Shown: positions 10,302 through 19,635, numbered from the stretch's first letter. The stretch: 38,551 nt of DNA from Alphaproteobacteria bacterium (GCA_024280475.1 JAJRQA010000036.1:1-38551); one strand, 5' to 3'. The notes: generated by a model not told the origin, from the letters alone. A program made the numbers and translations.

Positions 10302-11837
10302 ATGGGGAAGAAAAACGGACACAAGAAAAAATCCGCCAGAAAAAAACCAGTTGCCATAATTGATATTGGTTCAAATTCCGTGCGACTGGTTGTCTTTGAT
10401 GGTGCAAGGCGTAGTCCTGATACATTGTTTAACGAGAAAATTTCATGTGGGTTGGGCCGCGAAATTGCCTCTACGGGTCGCCTTGCAGATAGTGCCGTCG
10501 AGCGTGCACTGGAAGCGTTGACCCGTTTTCGCGCCATTGCCGACCGCATTGGCGCAAAAAAAATCCATGTCATTGCCACAGCCGCTGCTCGTGAAGCCGA
10601 TAATGGTCCCGATTTCATTACCTGGGCTGAAGGCATTTGCGGCACGAAAATCAAGGTTTTATCTGGCCGTGGCGAGGCTGAAATGGCCGCTAATGGTGTC
10701 ATTGCGGGCATGCATGATGCGGAAGGTCTCGCGGGCGATATGGGAGGAGGCAGTCTGGAGCTGATCGATATTGCTGATGCTCAACTTGTCGGCGGTAAAA
10801 CTCTGCCTTTGGGCAGTCTGCGCTTGATGGATATTACCAAGGGAAACATGCAAAAAGCCGGCGAATTTATCGATGAGCAATTAGAGACGGTTGATTGGCT
10901 ACATAAAGGCAAAGGACGGCCTTTTTACGCTGTTGGTGGTACCTGGCGTGCCATGGCACGGCTTTATATGAGACAATATGACTATCCGCTGCATGTCATG
11001 CATAATTTTGCCATTGATGCTGATGAAGCCCATCGCTTCGCAGACTTTGTCATCTATAAGATACTCAAATCCCCGGAAACATTACTGGGTTTTGACGAAC
11101 TGTCAAAAGTGCGTCAAAGCACGCTTCCTTACGGTGCTTTGCTAATGGAACGGGTGATCCGAAAAATTGAACCATCAACGGTTATCACATCTGCATTTGG
11201 CGTGCGAGAAGGCTTGTTGTTTAGCTTGCTGAGTGAAAAAGAGCGTAACCGCGACCCGCTTATTGCCTCATGCGAAGATCTAGCCAAAATGCGCGCCCGC
11301 AGTCCAAAACACGGGCGAGAACTTTGCGAATGGACGGACAAATTATTTGTCGATGAGGAATTGTTGGAAAATGATGAGGAACGACGCTTGCGTCATGCGG
11401 CCTGTCTTCTTTCAGACATCGGCTGGCGTGCTCATCCCGATTACCGCTCGACGCAAACCCTCAATTTTGTCGCCTATGCATCTTTTTCCGGGGTTGATCA
11501 TCCTGGGCGGGCATTTCTAGCCTTGACGCAGTTTTTCCGTCACGCCGGCATCAAGGAAGAACCAGATGCCAAAATCGTCGACCTGGTCGACGAGCGAACA
11601 ATACAGCGCGCGCGTATCATCGGTGCAGCCATTCGCGTGGCGGCAATGGTCTCGGCAGCTTTACCCGGACTCAACGAGCACACGCCCGTTGTTCTGGATG
11701 ACGAAGAGCGTCTTGTTTTGACGCTTTCCATGGAAAATGCCGTGTTGGAAGGTGAACGATTGCAAAAGCGCCTTGGCGTTCTGGCCAAGTTACTGGACCG
11801 CAAGGCGGTTGTGCGCGTTGATCACGAATTGCTCTAA
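10302..11837 (+). CDS. ppx: Ppx/GppA family exopolyphosphatase or (p)ppGpp-related phosphatase
   Basis: 511 residues. The ASKHA-fold phosphate motifs are clear: VAIIDIGSNSVRLVVFDG (about 17-34), the catalytic-acid region SGRGEAEMA (about 121-129) and GDMGGGSLELID (145-156). About 190 C-terminal residues form an HD-like helical domain, as in long alphaproteobacterial Ppx. The first 16 residues are very basic (MGKKNGHKKKSARKK). The function is hydrolysis of terminal phosphates from polyphosphate; some members also act on pppGpp, and the sequence alone cannot choose. The adjacent ppk favours exopolyphosphatase. AAGGAAG lies about ten bases before the ATG. It converges with rnd, with 5 bases between the stops. 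Confidence 0.93.
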   Translation: MGKKNGHKKKSARKKPVAIIDIGSNSVRLVVFDGARRSPDTLFNEKISCGLGREIASTGRLADSAVERALEALTRFRAIADRIGAKKIHVIATAAAREADNGPDFITWAEGICGTKIKVLSGRGEAEMAANGVIAGMHDAEGLAGDMGGGSLELIDIADAQLVGGKTLPLGSLRLMDITKGNMQKAGEFIDEQLETVDWLHKGKGRPFYAVGGTWRAMARLYMRQYDYPLHVMHNFAIDADEAHRFADFVIYKILKSPETLLGFDELSKVRQSTLPYGALLMERVIRKIEPSTVITSAFGVREGLLFSLLSEKERNRDPLIASCEDLAKMRARSPKHGRELCEWTDKLFVDEELLENDEERRLRHAACLLSDIGWRAHPDYRSTQTLNFVAYASFSGVDHPGRAFLALTQFFRHAGIKEEPDAKIVDLVDERTIQRARIIGAAIRVAAMVSAALPGLNEHTPVVLDDEERLVLTLSMENAVLEGERLQKRLGVLAKLLDRKAVVRVDHELL

Positions 11838-11842
11838 CAGGC

Positions 11843-13021
11843 CTAGCTAATATCACTTGGCTCGTTAATATTGGTGATTTCAATAGCAGATATAATTCCG
11901 TTTCGAAGCCCAAGGGAGATTTTACCATGTTTGAGGGCGATTGCATCGTGACCAAACAAGTCTCGGCGCCAGCCTTTGAGGGCCGACACATCGGCATTAT
12001 CATCTAACGCAATTTTTTCAAGATCTCGGGCATTGGCAATAATTTTCGAGGCAACATTGTGCTTAACCGCAGTTGTTTTCAATAGAACCCGCAACAATTC
12101 AACAATTGCCTGTTGCTCGCTGGAAAGGCGCGGTGCGCGTTTGATTTCCGGCAATTGTTCACGGTCGATCGCCAGACCGCGCTTAACGCCCTTTAGCAGT
12201 TCGGCACCATATGATGATCGAACAATGCCCTTTGTCACTGAACGCAGATTGCCTAATTCATCTTCATTGGCGGGGGCGCGGTTGGCAACCTCGTAGATCA
12301 CATCGTCTTTGACAACGCGATTACGCGGTAAATTTCTCGATTGAGCGGTCGCTTCACGCCATTTTGCCAGTTCGATCAAAACACCGAGACGATTATGTTT
12401 GATATTGCGCAGCTTCAGGCGTTTCCAGGCATCATCTGGATGCTGTCGGTAAAGGTCTGGATTGACGAGAGCGCTCATTTCTTCGGTTAGCCAGGTTGAG
12501 CGGTTTGCTGTCGATATTTTAGATAATAAAATTGGGTAGGCCTTGGCCAAATGGGTGACATCGGCCAGAGCATAGGTCAATTGATGATCTTGCAAAGGCC
12601 GCCTGCGCCAGTCGCTATAGCGCGATGTCTTGTCGATGGGAATATTGAGGGTCTTTTGAATAAGGTCGGCATAGCCCACCTGCTCGCCAAACCCGCAGAC
12701 CATAGCCGCAATTTGTGTGTCGAAAACCGGTTTTGGCAGGGAGTCTGATAAATAATGGACGATCTCGATGTCCTGGCGCGCGGCATGAAAGACCTTTGTA
12801 ACACGCTCGTCTCGCATTAATTCAAAAAACGGTTCAAGTTCCAGCCCTGAAGCGAGGGGGTCAACGATCACTTCGGTTTCCCCGCCCGCCATTTGAATGA
12901 GACACAGCTCAGGCCAGAACGTACTTTCGCGCATGAACTCGGTATCGACACATACAAAGTCAGCTTCTGCGAGCTCGGAGCAAACTTTTGCCAGCTCGTC
13001 TGTTTTGGTGATAATTTTCAT
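11843..13021 (-). CDS. rnd: Ribonuclease D
   Basis: 3'-5' exoribonuclease of the DEDDy class that trims tRNA and other small RNA 3' ends. 392 residues. Exo I is VCVDTEFMRESTFWPELCLIQ with Asp26 and Glu28; Exo II is VFHAARQDIEIVHY with Asp84; Exo III is YALADVTHL with Tyr150 and Asp154. The SDWRRRPL stretch before Exo III is typical. An HRDC domain follows at about 210-290 and a second helical domain after it, as in full-length RNase D. No clear ribosome binding site precedes the ATG, but the start MKIITKTDELAKVC matches the family. Confidence 0.96.
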   Translation of the reverse strand: MKIITKTDELAKVCSELAEADFVCVDTEFMRESTFWPELCLIQMAGGETEVIVDPLASGLELEPFFELMRDERVTKVFHAARQDIEIVHYLSDSLPKPVFDTQIAAMVCGFGEQVGYADLIQKTLNIPIDKTSRYSDWRRRPLQDHQLTYALADVTHLAKAYPILLSKISTANRSTWLTEEMSALVNPDLYRQHPDDAWKRLKLRNIKHNRLGVLIELAKWREATAQSRNLPRNRVVKDDVIYEVANRAPANEDELGNLRSVTKGIVRSSYGAELLKGVKRGLAIDREQLPEIKRAPRLSSEQQAIVELLRVLLKTTAVKHNVASKIIANARDLEKIALDDNADVSALKGWRRDLFGHDAIALKHGKISLGLRNGIISAIEITNINEPSDIS

Positions 13022-13303
13022 GCAATATGTATAACCCAGCTCTATTTGGATGTCTTGTTATACCTGCACGCTCAGGGAATTCTTTGTGAGTCGCTGGCTG
13101 CTATCAAAATTTTTCTGGTGGGCGGGGATTTAGATGGCAATTTTCTGCCTGACCGACTTTTTTTTTGAACATGCAATATGGCAAGCAGGGCAATTTTTTT
13201 ATGTTGGTGAATATTGTTCCGCATCCATATCTTTCACCGCGCATTGCAATAAGTCCTGCTAGAATTGGCCTTCAGGGAAAAAGGCTAAATCATTTGCCAC
13301 AGT

Positions 13304-13312
13304 TTATCCACA
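13304..13312 (+). promoter_or_regulatory. Perfect DnaA-box 9-mer
   Basis: TTATCCACA, the strongest E. coli-type DnaA box, about 540 bases before the nrdJ start. A single 9-mer is expected roughly once per 131 kb of random double-stranded sequence, so in this window it could be chance. The link to ribonucleotide reductase control, known for E. coli nrdAB, is inference. Confidence 0.4.
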
Positions 13313-13484
13313 CGATCCCAACACGATCTTAAGCATTCATCAACATGTGGGGGGTGTTATAACTGCAACATACTAGTGCTTGTAAATTTTGAAGGAATCA
13401 CGCATAGTTATTTCAACGAACAAACGGTGTTTTCGCTCAACGGCAACATCAAATATAACATCAATATTATCGACGTTAATCGAT

Positions 13485-13505
13485 AAAAAAATGGGCGCCC
13501 GCCCA
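13485..13505 (-). terminator. Possible intrinsic terminator on the minus strand
   Basis: On the minus strand the hairpin TGGGC-GGGC-GCCCA is followed directly by seven T. No recognised gene on this strand ends here, so it may terminate a small RNA starting somewhere around 13550-13700. The stem is only five base pairs. Confidence 0.4.
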
Positions 13506-13712
13506 ATTATAACGGTTCTGTTCCGGGGGGTACAGACCACCAAGACCGTGAACCGTACCATTAGTAACATTATCTAAGTTTTAGAGACACCTCTACCAAT
13601 CGTCGGGGGCGTCTTTATGTGGCTCCTTGTATTTGTAAGCAGGGTTGCAATCGTTGCGTAGTAACCAAGTAAGCACACGACTTTTCACGGGTGCATCAAC
13701 CAAGAATATTAA

Positions 13713-13731
13713 GGGGGAATGTTTTTCCCCC
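13713..13731. other. Hairpin in the nrdJ leader
   Basis: GGGGGAA, loop TGTTT, TTCCCCC: a perfect seven-pair stem about 125 bases before the nrdJ ATG. No T-run follows on the plus strand, so it is not a standard terminator. It may fold in the nrdJ leader RNA. Confidence 0.5.
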
Positions 13732-13855
13732 AAATTTAAGCACTGATCCACCTGACAGGATCACGGGAACATCTTTAGATAGGTCCTGGTGTTTTGTAAT
13801 TGCGTCTTTTTGTATCTGCTTTGCCTGGGATCTCCATCATTTGGGGAACACGAGA

Positions 13856-16800
13856 ATGCGCATTGAACGCCGGTTTACTACAGCCAACCAATCTGCCTAC
13901 GCTGATATCAAATTTCGCAAGGCCTTGAGCGAAATCAAAAACCCTGATGGTTCAACCGTTTTCCATATGGACAATATTGATGTCCCGGAACAGTGGTCGC
14001 AAGTTGCTGCCGATATTCTCGCACAAAAATATTTCCGCAAGGCTGGCGTTGCCATGCGTCTTAAAAAGGTTGAAGAAAACAGCGTGCCGTCCTGGTTGTG
14101 GCGCAGCGTTCCCGATGAAGACGCCTTGGCCCAATTGCCAGAAGACGAGCGTTACGGATCTGAGACCGATGCGAGGCAAATTTTCAACCGGCTTGCCGGC
14201 ACATGGACCTATTGGGGATGGAAAGGCGGCTATTACAGCTCCGAATCTGATGCCCGCGCCTTTTACGACGAAATGCGTTATATGCTCGCCATGCAAATGT
14301 GTGCGCCCAATTCTCCACAATGGTTTAACACCGGGCTGCATTGGGCCTATGGCATTGATGGACCGGGGCAGGGCCATTTCTATATTGATCCACAGACACG
14401 CGAATTGGTGCGCTCCAAATCATCTTATGAACATCCACAGCCTCACGCCTGTTTTATCCAGTCCGTAAATGATGATCTGGTCAATGAAAACGGCATTATG
14501 GATCTATGGGTCCGTGAAGCACGCTTGTTCAAATATGGTTCGGGTACGGGATCTAATTTCTCGCACATTCGCGGCAAGGACGAGCCCTTGTCTGGTGGCG
14601 GTAAATCTTCGGGCCTTATGAGCTTTTTGAAAATTGGCGACCGGGCGGCTGGCGCGATCAAATCGGGCGGTACCACAAGGCGCGCGGCCAAAATGGTTGT
14701 GATAGATATCGATCACCCTGATATCGAGGAATATATCAATTGGAAGGTCAAGGAAGAGCAAAAAGTTGCCGCATTGGTGACGGGGTCAAAAGTTTGTTCC
14801 GAGCACCTTTCTCGTGTCATGAAGGCTTGCGTGAATTGCGAAGCAGACGGAGACGATTGCTTCGACGCCAAGCGTAACCCGGCCCTCAAACGTGAAATCA
14901 GAGCCGCCCGCAAGGCCTTGGTCTCCGATAATTATATCCAGCGCGTCGTCCAGTTTGCCAAACAGGGCTATAAGGATATCGAATTTGCGACCTATGACAC
15001 AGATTGGGATTCAGAAGCCTATCTGACCGTCTCTGGCCAGAATTCCAACAACTCTATCCGTGTCACAGATGACTTCTTGCAAGCCGTTAATAAGGGCAGT
15101 GATTGGTCACTTAAAGCGCGCAAAGATGGTAAAATCACTAAGACTTTGGACGCCAAGGAACTTTGGGAGCAGGTCGGTCATGCAGCCTGGTCTTGTGCAG
15201 ACCCTGGTATTCAGTTCCATACCACCATCAATGATTGGCATACTTGTCGCCAGTCCGGGGACATCACCGCATCCAACCCTTGCTCGGAGTATATGTTTCT
15301 TGATGATACGGCGTGTAACCTGGCCTCACTGAACCTGATGGCGTTTGCCGATGAGAAGCACAAACTTGATCTTGATAATTTCGAGCATGCGGTCCGCTTG
15401 TGGACCATGGTGTTGGAGATCTCCGTTGCAATGGCGCAATTCCCATCGCAAAAAATCGCCGAACTGTCTTATCGCTATCGCACTCTTGGTCTGGGGTTTG
15501 CCAATATTGGCGGTTTGTTGATGTCCATGGGCCTTGCTTATGACAGCGAAGAAGGCCGTGCATTAGCTGGCGCCATCAGTGCTTTGATGACCGGTGCATC
15601 CTACGCTACTTCAGCCCAGATGGCGAAAGAGCAGGGCGCCTTTGAAGGTTTTGAGAGCAATAAAGAAGATATGATGCGGGTTATTCGCAATCATCGGCGC
15701 GCCGCATATGGGGAACATGACACCTATGAGCAGTTAAGCACCTCTCCTGTACCCCTCAACCATGGTTCTTGTCCTGACAAGGATCTGGTAGACCGGGCTT
15801 GTCGCGCTTGGGACAAGGCCCTTGAACTGGGCCAACAACATGGCTATCGCAACGCACAATCAAGCGTCATTGCGCCAACCGGTACTATTGGACTGGTAAT
15901 GGATTGCGACACGACGGGTATTGAACCAGATTTTGCCATTGTCAAATTCAAGAAACTCGCCGGGGGTGGTTATTTCAAGATCATCAATAGGACAATCCCT
16001 ATTGCCCTTGAGACACTTGGCTATTCACCAGAAGAAATCAACAATATCAAAACCTATGCTGTTGGGCACGGTACGCTCAAAAACGCACCAGATATCAATC
16101 ACGAAAACCTGAAAAGCAAAGGCTTTACCGATGATGTGATCATTAGCATCGAAGAAAGTCTCGAAACCGCTTTTGATATCAAATTCGTATTTAACAAATG
16201 GTCTTTGGGCGAAGCATTTTGCCGTGACAAGTTGAAACTCACTGATGAGCAGCTGGAGGATACGGAGCTCAATCTTTTAACGGCGATTGGTTTCACATCA
16301 AAACAGATTGAAGCTGCCAATGAATATTGCGTTGGTGCAATGACCCTTGAAGGGGCGCCAAAACTCAAGGACGAGCATTTGCCAGTCTTTGATTGCGCCA
16401 ACCCATGTGGCACGAAAGGTAAACGCTATTTGTCAGCACAAAGTCATATACATATGATGGCAGCCGCTCAGCCTTTCATTTCTGGTGCTATTTCCAAGAC
16501 CATCAATATGCCGAACACTGCCAGTATCGAGGAGTGCAAGGAAGCTTATATGTTATCATGGCGATTAGCTCTAAAAGCCAATGCGTTGTATCGCGATGGC
16601 TCGAAACTTTCACAACCGCTCAATTCTCAATTGCTGTCCGATGATGAAGAAGAAGCAGATGATATTATTGATGCTTTGGCCAGCGCAGAGGCAACAGCCA
16701 AACGCGCGACTATCGTTGCTGAGCGCATTGTTGAGCGTGTAGTGATCCGTGAACGCCTAGAATCTGAGCGTGAAAAGCTCCCTCATCGCCGCACCGGTTA

Positions 16801-17527
16801 CACTCAAAAAGCGGTTGTTGGCGGCCACAAGGTCTATCTGCATACCGGTGAATACAAAGACGGGCGGATCGGCGAAGTGTTTATCGATATGCATAAGGAA
16901 GGCGCTGCATTCCGTTCGTTGATGAACAATTTTGCAATCGCGATTTCGCTTGGTCTGCAATATGGCGTGCCGCTGGAAGAATTTGTGGAAGCCTTCACTT
17001 TCACCCGCTTCGAGCCTGCTGGCCTCGTTCAAGGCAATGATTCCATCAAGAACGCAACATCCATTCTGGATTATGTGTTCAGGGAGCTTGCTGTTTCCTA
17101 TCTGGAACGCGATGATTTGGCTCACGTGACCCCAAATATTGGCAATACGGAGCTTGGCGGTGGTGTGGATGAGGGAGCGGTCGATGCTGACAATTATATC
17201 TCACGTGGCTTGACGCGCGGTACATTCACCAAAAAGGTGATGATTGTAAAAGATAGTGGGGCAGCAGCCCTTCAGCAAATTGATGAAATCGTGCCAAGCA
17301 GTGAGATGCAGATCGAACCATCGCCTACGGATCTGGGTATCGGAGCGATCAATACGCTTCAAGAATCACCTGTTCAACAGCCAAAAAGTGAAGATAGCTT
17401 GCGCATGGAGGCCCGTGTCAAAGGCTATGAAGGGGAAGCATGCGGCGAATGTGGGAATTTCACGCTGGTCCGCAATGGCACCTGCATGAAATGTGACACC
17501 TGCGGCTCTACAAACGGCTGTTCCTAG
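13856..17527 (+). CDS. nrdJ: Adenosylcobalamin-dependent (class II) ribonucleoside-diphosphate reductase
   Basis: Makes deoxyribonucleotides using a thiyl radical produced from adenosylcobalamin, without oxygen. I place the start at 13856 ([18 protein letters not shown]), preceded by GGGGAA, because that is where family similarity begins; the frame stays open 55 codons further upstream. 1223 residues. Visible features: NSPQWFNTG, redox cysteine Cys199 in [16 protein letters not shown], the thiyl-radical cysteine Cys476 in SNPCSEY with Asn474 and Glu478, and [21 protein letters not shown] helical insertion with an internal repeat (about 722-842) interrupts the barrel. A TSCPD-type domain near 985-1110 and a C-terminal tail with several CxxC-type pairs follow, the latter probably re-reducing the active site. 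It stands alone, closed by a strong terminator. Confidence 0.96.
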   Translation: MRIERRFTTANQSAYADIKFRKALSEIKNPDGSTVFHMDNIDVPEQWSQVAADILAQKYFRKAGVAMRLKKVEENSVPSWLWRSVPDEDALAQLPEDERYGSETDARQIFNRLAGTWTYWGWKGGYYSSESDARAFYDEMRYMLAMQMCAPNSPQWFNTGLHWAYGIDGPGQGHFYIDPQTRELVRSKSSYEHPQPHACFIQSVNDDLVNENGIMDLWVREARLFKYGSGTGSNFSHIRGKDEPLSGGGKSSGLMSFLKIGDRAAGAIKSGGTTRRAAKMVVIDIDHPDIEEYINWKVKEEQKVAALVTGSKVCSEHLSRVMKACVNCEADGDDCFDAKRNPALKREIRAARKALVSDNYIQRVVQFAKQGYKDIEFATYDTDWDSEAYLTVSGQNSNNSIRVTDDFLQAVNKGSDWSLKARKDGKITKTLDAKELWEQVGHAAWSCADPGIQFHTTINDWHTCRQSGDITASNPCSEYMFLDDTACNLASLNLMAFADEKHKLDLDNFEHAVRLWTMVLEISVAMAQFPSQKIAELSYRYRTLGLGFANIGGLLMSMGLAYDSEEGRALAGAISALMTGASYATSAQMAKEQGAFEGFESNKEDMMRVIRNHRRAAYGEHDTYEQLSTSPVPLNHGSCPDKDLVDRACRAWDKALELGQQHGYRNAQSSVIAPTGTIGLVMDCDTTGIEPDFAIVKFKKLAGGGYFKIINRTIPIALETLGYSPEEINNIKTYAVGHGTLKNAPDINHENLKSKGFTDDVIISIEESLETAFDIKFVFNKWSLGEAFCRDKLKLTDEQLEDTELNLLTAIGFTSKQIEAANEYCVGAMTLEGAPKLKDEHLPVFDCANPCGTKGKRYLSAQSHIHMMAAAQPFISGAISKTINMPNTASIEECKEAYMLSWRLALKANALYRDGSKLSQPLNSQLLSDDEEEADDIIDALASAEATAKRATIVAERIVERVVIRERLESEREKLPHRRTGYTQKAVVGGHKVYLHTGEYKDGRIGEVFIDMHKEGAAFRSLMNNFAIAISLGLQYGVPLEEFVEAFTFTRFEPAGLVQGNDSIKNATSILDYVFRELAVSYLERDDLAHVTPNIGNTELGGGVDEGAVDADNYISRGLTRGTFTKKVMIVKDSGAAALQQIDEIVPSSEMQIEPSPTDLGIGAINTLQESPVQQPKSEDSLRMEARVKGYEGEACGECGNFTLVRNGTCMKCDTCGSTNGCS

Positions 17528-17558
17528 GTTTCCAACTGACGCAATATAATAACAAATG

Positions 17559-17601
17559 CACCCGGTTGAGCGCCATTTATGGACCTCAACCGGGTGTTTT
17601 T
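17559..17601 (+). terminator. Intrinsic terminator of nrdJ
   Basis: A perfect 12-pair stem, CACCCGGTTGAG with CTCAACCGGGTG, around a 14-base loop, followed by five T. It lies 32 bases after the nrdJ stop. Confidence 0.92.
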
Positions 17602-17697
17602 AACATCTGGTCGATAAATATTCACGAATCACCTAGTATAGTAGGCACATCAGTAATTCGTTCTGTGTTGCTCTGTTAGTTTGGAGATTGTAATATT

Positions 17698-18321
17698 ATG
17701 TATCAGCCCGCCCAACTCGATAGTTTTATTCGTTTGCTTATCTGCCATTTGGGGAATGTTCTCACGCAGGGCGAACAACTTATCGACAACCAATCCGATG
17801 AAATGCGCCTGGATCTGTTACAATATGAGATTGAGCAGGGTGCAGACCAGTCAACACTACTGGAAAAGGTAGAACATCGGCGTGATAGAGAGATACTGTT
17901 TGCACTGCAAATGAGCCAGTCTCGCGAATGGGTTGATCGACTGGGGCAGTTTGATCCCCATGTGGAGCGAGATACAGACGAATTTCTGGCGGCGACCTTT
18001 CCCATTGAAAAACTCGTGCGAGATCTTGAGAAGGCCAAAAGCGGTTTTTCTATCGTTAACAACACGACAGGGGCACAAAATTGGGGGGCATTTGACAATT
18101 CATTGGCCAATCTCATAGATGTCGATGCGATGATGTGCGCGATTTTCGAATTGCTCGGCAGGTTGGAAGATCAATACGACCTTATGGAAGAGCTGCTTGA
18201 TCTGAAACAAGTGGTCAATGGAAACAGTTTTGCGACAAAATTCTCACACAATCACAGCGCTAAAATCATTTCGCTTTTTGATACCAAGCTCGGCAAAGTC
18301 AGCCCTGACAATGATCACTGA
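17698..18321 (+). CDS. Unrecognised acidic soluble protein, 207 residues
   Basis: I do not recognise this family. The protein is predicted mostly helical, acidic, with no signal peptide or membrane segment. Stretches such as LDLLQYEIEQGADQSTLLEKVEHRRDRE (residues about 39-66) and LGRLEDQYDLMEELLDLKQ look amphipathic and may form coiled coils or a helical bundle. The ATG at 17698 has GGAG with an 11-base spacer. A TATAGT element (about 17637-17642) may be part of its promoter. It is a single-gene unit, bounded by the nrdJ terminator before and a T-rich hairpin terminator directly after the stop. Codon use looks like its neighbours. No function proposed. Confidence 0.7.
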   Translation: MYQPAQLDSFIRLLICHLGNVLTQGEQLIDNQSDEMRLDLLQYEIEQGADQSTLLEKVEHRRDREILFALQMSQSREWVDRLGQFDPHVERDTDEFLAATFPIEKLVRDLEKAKSGFSIVNNTTGAQNWGAFDNSLANLIDVDAMMCAIFELLGRLEDQYDLMEELLDLKQVVNGNSFATKFSHNHSAKIISLFDTKLGKVSPDNDH

Positions 18322-18324
18322 GAC

Positions 18325-18349
18325 AAAACCCCCTGTTTTTGGGGGTTTT
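18325..18349 (+). terminator. Intrinsic terminator after the 207-residue gene
   Basis: AAAACCCCC, loop TGTTTTT, GGGGGTTTT: a nine-pair stem whose right arm ends in four T, starting 4 bases after the stop codon. Outer GAGAC/GTCTC arms could lengthen it. Confidence 0.85.
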
Positions 18350-18395
18350 AAGAGTCTCTTGTTGGTTCTTCAACGCAATCTTAAGGAACATTATT

Positions 18396-18401
18396 TATAA
18401 T
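18396..18401 (+). promoter_or_regulatory. Possible -10 element for the small membrane protein gene
   Basis: A perfect TATAAT 38 bases before the ATG at 18440; the matching -35 position is poor. Its position just after a terminator makes a promoter here likely. Confidence 0.35.
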
Positions 18402-18439
18402 CTATCTTATAAGCTTTGGTTCAGTTCAGGATAGATGTT

Positions 18440-18862
18440 ATGCAGATCAGTCAGCACGGACCTTCTTCATTCACACGCGTTATCAATCTTTCGCGTAAGA
18501 CACGAACAATATCGCTGATCTTGATATCCATCGCGATGATTGCCATCACCCTCAATTTTCATCAGGCAGATGCTGTATTTGCACAAGCATCCGTTTTGCC
18601 GGTTTATATCCTGTTTTTCATTTTGATGTATATGGCCTGCATTCTCGTTGAATATGTCTCTTTGTGGTGCGAGCGGGGACAAAGTTTTCATTGTGCCCGG
18701 GTGTTTGTACATTGTGTGGCACTTTTACTTGTCACGTTCGAAGTCGGCACATTTTATAGCTCGGGGCAAGATGTGTATTCCCATCTACCAACACATTCAA
18801 TCACTCAGGTTCTCTCCCACATCGTCACCACCCCCGCTAACTTCCACGATGCGCGGATCTAG
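18440..18862 (+). CDS. Unrecognised small membrane protein, three predicted helices
   Basis: 140 residues from the ATG at 18440 (MQISQHGPSSFTRVINLSRK), chosen because AGGA precedes it; a TTG eight codons upstream is the alternative. Three hydrophobic helices lie at about 22-40 (TISLILISIAMIAITLNF), 52-74 (SVLPVYILFFILMYMACILV) and 84-104. The basic N-terminus suggests it faces the cytosol. The last 22 codons overlap, on the opposite strand, the 3' end of the CinA-like gene by 66 bases, which is unusual and leaves open that the frame is truncated or its end has drifted. I know no family for it. Confidence 0.5.
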   Translation: MQISQHGPSSFTRVINLSRKTRTISLILISIAMIAITLNFHQADAVFAQASVLPVYILFFILMYMACILVEYVSLWCERGQSFHCARVFVHCVALLLVTFEVGTFYSSGQDVYSHLPTHSITQVLSHIVTTPANFHDARI

Positions 18863-19591
18863 TTGATCATCGCGTAGCTTGGTCATGAGCATATCTCTGG
18901 CTGTTGTGAGCGAGCTGTTATTAGTGGAGCGCAAAACAAGATGTGCCCCCAGCTCATTATTTTCAAAAAACGGGTAGCTTCCCAGCGTCAGGTCGTCGAA
19001 CAGCTTTTGCACCTCTTTTAAAGGCACCGCGATCTGACTCTCGGGAGCAATAACGCGAATAGTCATGGTTAAAAAAGGTCGACCGGATCGCAGTTTCGGC
19101 AACACACTATCCAGCATCACTTGCATGATATCGGGTATCCCCGCCATGACGATAACATTTTCCAACATGAAACCTGGCGTGTGCGAAATGGAATTTTCGA
19201 TCAGCTCGGCCCCCGCTGGTATACGGGCCATACGCAAGCGCTCACCCCGCAAATCTTCTTCTTTATAGCGTTTGCGCATCATATTGAGTGCTCGATCGTC
19301 AACATCAATAGGAACGCTAAATGCTCGGGCAATGCTGTCAGCAGTGATATCGTCGTGGGTTGGGCCAATACCGCCAGTGGTAAAAACATAGTCATAGCGA
19401 GCACGCAATGAATTTACGGTATCGACAATCCTGATGTCGATATCGGGAATGATCCGCACTTCACATAATGTGATCCCGATGGCACTCAGATGGCTGGCAA
19501 TGTAGCTGGTGTTTTGATCGCGCGTGCGACCTGAAAGGATCTCATCACCAATAATGATGATGGCCGCACTAACCTTTGTCCCATCGTTCAT
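18797..19591 (-). CDS. Competence/damage-inducible CinA-like protein, molybdopterin-binding fold only
   Basis: 264 residues. It carries the MoaB/MogA-type domain of COG1058: AAIIIIGDEILSGRTRDQN at 8-26 and FTTGGIGPTHDDITAD at about 69-84, both lining the nucleotide/pterin site. There is no C-terminal CinA amidohydrolase (PncC) domain, so NMN deamidase activity is not expected; this short form is common in alphaproteobacteria. Short CinA-like proteins may have ADP-ribose pyrophosphatase activity, but that is not proven here. GGGAG lies nine bases upstream of the ATG. Its 3' end overlaps the convergent small membrane gene by 66 bases. Likely cytosolic. Confidence 0.88.
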   Translation of the reverse strand: MNDGTKVSAAIIIIGDEILSGRTRDQNTSYIASHLSAIGITLCEVRIIPDIDIRIVDTVNSLRARYDYVFTTGGIGPTHDDITADSIARAFSVPIDVDDRALNMMRKRYKEEDLRGERLRMARIPAGAELIENSISHTPGFMLENVIVMAGIPDIMQVMLDSVLPKLRSGRPFLTMTIRVIAPESQIAVPLKEVQKLFDDLTLGSYPFFENNELGAHLVLRSTNNSSLTTARDMLMTKLRDDQLDPRIVEVSGGGDDVGENLSD

Positions 19592-19635
19592 GTGCGTAGC
19601 TCCCTATTTTTTGAGCCACTTAAAAAGCCTCAAAT

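Larger units (their letters stand above)
13022..13855. other. 834-bp region between rnd and nrdJ starts
   Basis: Long AT-rich region between divergent rnd and nrdJ. It holds a perfect DnaA-box 9-mer, a minus-strand terminator-like hairpin and a second hairpin near nrdJ (all listed). Short open frames exist at 13373-13570 (minus) and 13389-13577 (plus), but neither has a ribosome binding site or recognisable protein. I looked for a cobalamin riboswitch, expected upstream of some B12-related genes, and for NrdR boxes, and saw neither. The nrdJ promoter could not be placed. Confidence 0.6.

Noticed and set aside
13373-13570. 65-residue minus-strand ORF in the nrdJ leader region
   Set aside because: It has no ribosome binding site, runs through the terminator-like hairpin, and resembles no family such as CsrA or PilZ that I compared it with.
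13022-13855. Cobalamin riboswitch or NrdR boxes before nrdJ
   Set aside because: I saw neither the B12-box pattern nor paired NrdR-type AT-rich palindromes in this region by eye; an Infernal scan would be decisive.
13691-13855. Extended N-terminus of NrdJ from 13691
   Set aside because: The 55 additional residues look non-coding, start without a ribosome binding site, and family similarity begins at 13856.
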